Assembly: GCA_008000375.1 (NCBI GenBank)
Contig: SMOI01000147.1
Coordinates: 1-64,000, forward strand
Source of the DNA: Poteriospumella lacustris
Lineage: Eukaryota; Sar; Chrysophyceae; Chromulinales; Dinobryaceae
Reading direction: 5' to 3'
DNA length: 64,000 bases
The number at the start of each line of letters is the position of its first letter. Position 1 is the first letter of the stretch. The position numbers and the translations under genes were made by a program. Positions 61,847 through 64,000 of this stretch are shown in pieces. The notes beneath the pieces are model-generated. The model had not been told where the DNA came from and made no database searches. It saw nothing but the letters and a program-made list of their open reading frames with translations.

Positions 61847-63979
61847 TCAGACGATCTCGTCGAGGTTCGAGGGCAGACTGGGGTCGAAGTGGCCCTGCAG
61901 GTCGATGTGCACGCTGCTGTCGGCCCCGCCGCCCGTCGTGTCGTGCAGCAGGTCGCGCGAGTTCTTCAGCTGGCTCTGGTAGCTCTGCGCGCCGCCCGCC
62001 GGGCCGGGGCCGCCCTTGGGCGCCTTGCCGCTGACGAACGGCTTCTGCGCCGCCGCCTCGAGCAGCGAGCGCGGCGGCGCACCCGACGACGGCGGCGGCG
62101 GCCGTCGCACGGGGCCGCTGCTGCTGAGCGCCTCCTGTCGCGGCGCGTCGTCGTAAGCGAGCGCCTCGGCGTCGAGGTCGTCCTCCTCGGCGATGTCGTC
62201 GGGCTGGTCGCGGTACTGGCGGTCGCGGCGGCTGTGGTGGCGCCGCTCGCGGTCCCTGTCGCGGTCCCTGTCGCGGTCGTGGTCCCGGTCGCGGTCGGAG
62301 CGGTGGCGGTGGTGGCGGTCCTCGTCTTCGCTGTAGTCGCCGCGGTCGCGGTGGTGACGAGAGCGCGACGCCGACCGGTCGCGGTCGCGGTCGCGGTCGG
62401 ACGAGCGGTGGTGTCTGCGGCTGGACGAGCGGTCTCTCTCGCGGTCGCGGTCGCGGTCGCCGCCGCGGTCGCGGTCCCTGTCGCGGTCGCCGCCGCGGCT
62501 GCTGCCGCGCTCGCGGCGGTGCGCGTCTTTGTCCTTCGTCTTGAGCATCGCCACGGCGCCGCCCGGCGCGCGCGCCGAGAGCAGCGGGCCGCCGTTGGGC
62601 GAGGACATCGTCTGCATCAGCAGGTCGCCCTCGTTCGTCGGCGCCGTCGCGGGGCGCTCGAAGGCCTCGACCGGCGCGGGGCCGCCCAGCGCGCTGTTCG
62701 TCTGCGTGTAGTGCAGCGGCGGCGACGACTGCGGCACGTGGCCGCGCGACACCTGGTTGCCGGTGCCGCGCGGGGCGCCCTCGTGGGCGGCGGCGGCGGC
62801 GGCCTGCGGGTGGGCGTTGGCGGCGTTCTGCGCGTCGCGGAAGAGCAGCACGAAGGCGTCGAGGCCGCGGTCGATGGCGCGCGACAGCGGCGTCCAGCGG
62901 CGCTCCATCCACTCGCCCGTCCAGCTGTCGGGCTCCGCGTCGGGGTCGGCGGGGACCAGGTCGGTCGCCATCGCCTCCACGCCGCCCGGGTGGACGCGGA
63001 TGAGCATCTGCGCGATCTCCAGCGACGGCACCAGCGCCGAGATGAGGCAGTGCAGCGGCAGCAGCCCGTCGCGCGACTTCTGAAACGCCGCTTCGGGGTA
63101 CTGCTCGAGCAGCATCGCGCTCAGCTGCGGGTTCGGCTGCGCGCAGTCGAGCGCCAGGTGCAGCGGCAGGTACTGCTCGTCGTCGCCGACCTTCGCCGCG
63201 CCGGGAAACGCCTGCAGCAGCATCTGCACGGCCTCCACGTGCGGCTCGGGCTGGTCCAGCGCGCGGTGCAGCGGCAGCTGGCCGTTGCCGTTGGGGCACT
63301 GCAGGCCCTGCGGGTACAGCTCGATGAGCAGCGCCAGCGCCTCGAGGTTGATGTGTCCGCGGTTGCAGCACTGGTGGATGGGCAGCCACGACGCCTTGTC
63401 GAAGGTGCGCACGCCGTCCGCGTGCACGCTCACGAGCGCGCGCAGCACGCCGACGTGGATATTGTCGCGGTTCACGGCCCAGTGCACCGGCAGCGAGCCC
63501 TTGTTGCAGGCACGGGCCGCGGCCGAGGGGTTGGCGTTGAGGAGCGCGGCGACGACGTCGACGTTGGGCTCGTCCTGGTTCACGGCCCAGTGCAGCGGCA
63601 GGTAGCCGTCGACGTCGGCGATCCAGGGGCTCTTGGGGTTCGCGTGGATGAGGAAGTTGATCATCTCCTGCGTGCAGTTGGGGTTGTGGGTCATCCAGTG
63701 CAGCGGCAGGGCGCCCGTGCGGTCGGGCGTCCAGGCGCCGGCGGGAAAGGCCTTGAGCACCATCTTCAGCGCCTCCATCGCCATCGCGGACGACGCTCGG
63801 AGCGCCGTGTGGTGTAGAAGCACCTTTCCAGTGGAAGGGGTGACCTGCGCGGCGATCTCGGGAAAGACGGCGAGAATGGAGGAGGCGACCTGCGAGTAGT
63901 ACACGGTGGCGTCGAGCAGGTCCGGCGGCGGGTCGAACGTGATCGCGTCGAGCAAAATGTTGCCCAGCTCCGCGGTCAT
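61847..63979 (-). CDS. Ankyrin-repeat protein with Arg-Asp-rich domain, 710 aa
   Basis: Single exon of 710 codons from ATG 63979. Residues about 45-345 contain about eight ankyrin-like repeats of the LPLHWAVNxxxxxVxVVxALLxANPxAA type, in which the usual TPLHLA is LPLHxA with a Pro near the end. Such arrays are abundant in diatoms and oomycetes and bind proteins. Residues about 495-590 are a strongly charged Arg/Asp/Ser/His tract (DRDRDRDRGGDRDRDRERDR and later SRSRHHRD), resembling the RD/RS domains of splicing factors and RNA-processing proteins. The C-terminus is Pro/Gly/Ser-rich and disordered. I infer a nuclear or RNP-associated adaptor, with low certainty on location. The ATG is 21 bp from the window edge, so the promoter is outside. 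Confidence 0.8.
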   Translation of the reverse strand: MTAELGNILLDAITFDPPPDLLDATVYYSQVASSILAVFPEIAAQVTPSTGKVLLHHTALRASSAMAMEALKMVLKAFPAGAWTPDRTGALPLHWMTHNPNCTQEMINFLIHANPKSPWIADVDGYLPLHWAVNQDEPNVDVVAALLNANPSAAARACNKGSLPVHWAVNRDNIHVGVLRALVSVHADGVRTFDKASWLPIHQCCNRGHINLEALALLIELYPQGLQCPNGNGQLPLHRALDQPEPHVEAVQMLLQAFPGAAKVGDDEQYLPLHLALDCAQPNPQLSAMLLEQYPEAAFQKSRDGLLPLHCLISALVPSLEIAQMLIRVHPGGVEAMATDLVPADPDAEPDSWTGEWMERRWTPLSRAIDRGLDAFVLLFRDAQNAANAHPQAAAAAAHEGAPRGTGNQVSRGHVPQSSPPLHYTQTNSALGGPAPVEAFERPATAPTNEGDLLMQTMSSPNGGPLLSARAPGGAVAMLKTKDKDAHRRERGSSRGGDRDRDRDRGGDRDRDRERDRSSSRRHHRSSDRDRDRDRSASRSRHHRDRGDYSEDEDRHHRHRSDRDRDHDRDRDRDRDRERRHHSRRDRQYRDQPDDIAEEDDLDAEALAYDDAPRQEALSSSGPVRRPPPPSSGAPPRSLLEAAAQKPFVSGKAPKGGPGPAGGAQSYQSQLKNSRDLLHDTTGGGADSSVHIDLQGHFDPSLPSNLDEIV
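62209..62500. repeat. Imperfect CGGTCG hexamer repeat encoding Arg-Asp dipeptides
   Basis: Within the ankyrin gene, runs of CGGTCGCGGTC (sense GACCGCGACCG) produce the RD dipeptide tract. The repeats are interrupted by CCCTGT variants, which suggests repeat expansion with later drift. Confidence 0.8.
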
Positions 63980-64000
63980 CCCGAAGAGGACGCGGGTTCC

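Overview
This window is nuclear DNA of a eukaryote. The genes are mostly spliced, with short GT-AG introns of about 45 to 135 nt. They are spaced at roughly 2-4 kb on both strands and encode typically eukaryotic proteins: diphthamide synthase subunit Dph1, Mediator MED6, HMG-CoA reductase, a DGAT2-type acyltransferase, a PAPS-type UAA transporter, a papain-like protease, a protein kinase, and armadillo and ankyrin proteins. Coding regions are very GC-rich. There is no bacterial operon structure. A short (TTAGGG)3 tract, a SANT/DUF6818-like regulator, an ankyrin protein of the LPLHxA type and an RIIa-guanylate kinase fusion suggest a free-living protist, possibly from the stramenopile/SAR part of the tree. 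The sequence alone does not settle the lineage.

Layout, left to right. 0-4.2 kb: DPH1 (-) has a second DPH1 3' end lying tail-to-tail with it at the window edge, followed by a PD-(D/E)XK nuclease-fold gene (+). 4.4-11.3 kb: an LtrA-like membrane protein (-), then the first of five paralogous two-RRM genes (-) with a long pyrimidine-rich 3' flank. 12.5-18.9 kb: an armadillo-repeat gene (-) and RRM paralogue 2 (+), with its own 2.1 kb pyrimidine-rich tail. 19-23.5 kb: small unrecognised genes, a gene fragment duplicated from its neighbour, and more AT-rich spacer. 24.3-31.4 kb: a large two-part glycosyltransferase (-), a 2.5 kb gene-free stretch, and a protein with a degenerate FYVE-like zinc finger (+). 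33.1-47.4 kb: RRM paralogues 3, 4 and 5 (all +), interleaved with a partial minus-strand gene, a 220 bp TCG microsatellite, the SANT-like gene (+) and a papain-family protease (-). 47.4-64 kb: RIIa-guanylate kinase (-), MED6 (+), a 3.4 kb gene-poor stretch, a predicted mitochondrial membrane protein (+), a SLC35B2-like transporter (-), HMG-CoA reductase (+), DGAT2 (+), a Ser/Thr kinase (-) and an ankyrin/RD-repeat protein (-).

The most striking feature is the dispersed family of five two-RRM proteins. All share an unusual first RRM, in which RNP1 reads [LP]Y[YF]GFV-like instead of [RK]G[FY]. All have one intron at the same place and in the same phase, a non-canonical second RRM, and a long low-complexity Pro/Gln/Ser/Tyr/Gly tail. 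Each is followed by a 0.4-2.1 kb U/C-rich 3' flank; the four plus-strand flanks end at a TGTAA motif. A TGTAA motif also lies shortly after many other stop codons here and may be the local polyadenylation element.

Many genes are arranged divergently around short shared promoters (DPH1/nuclease, ARM/RRM2, protease/RRM4, GK/MED6, transporter/HMGR) or convergently with close 3' ends. HMG-CoA reductase (mevalonate pathway) and DGAT2 (triacylglycerol synthesis) are adjacent lipid genes in the same orientation; nothing in the sequence proves co-regulation. All coordinates and splice sites were read by eye. Database searches, RNA evidence and repeat statistics were not available.
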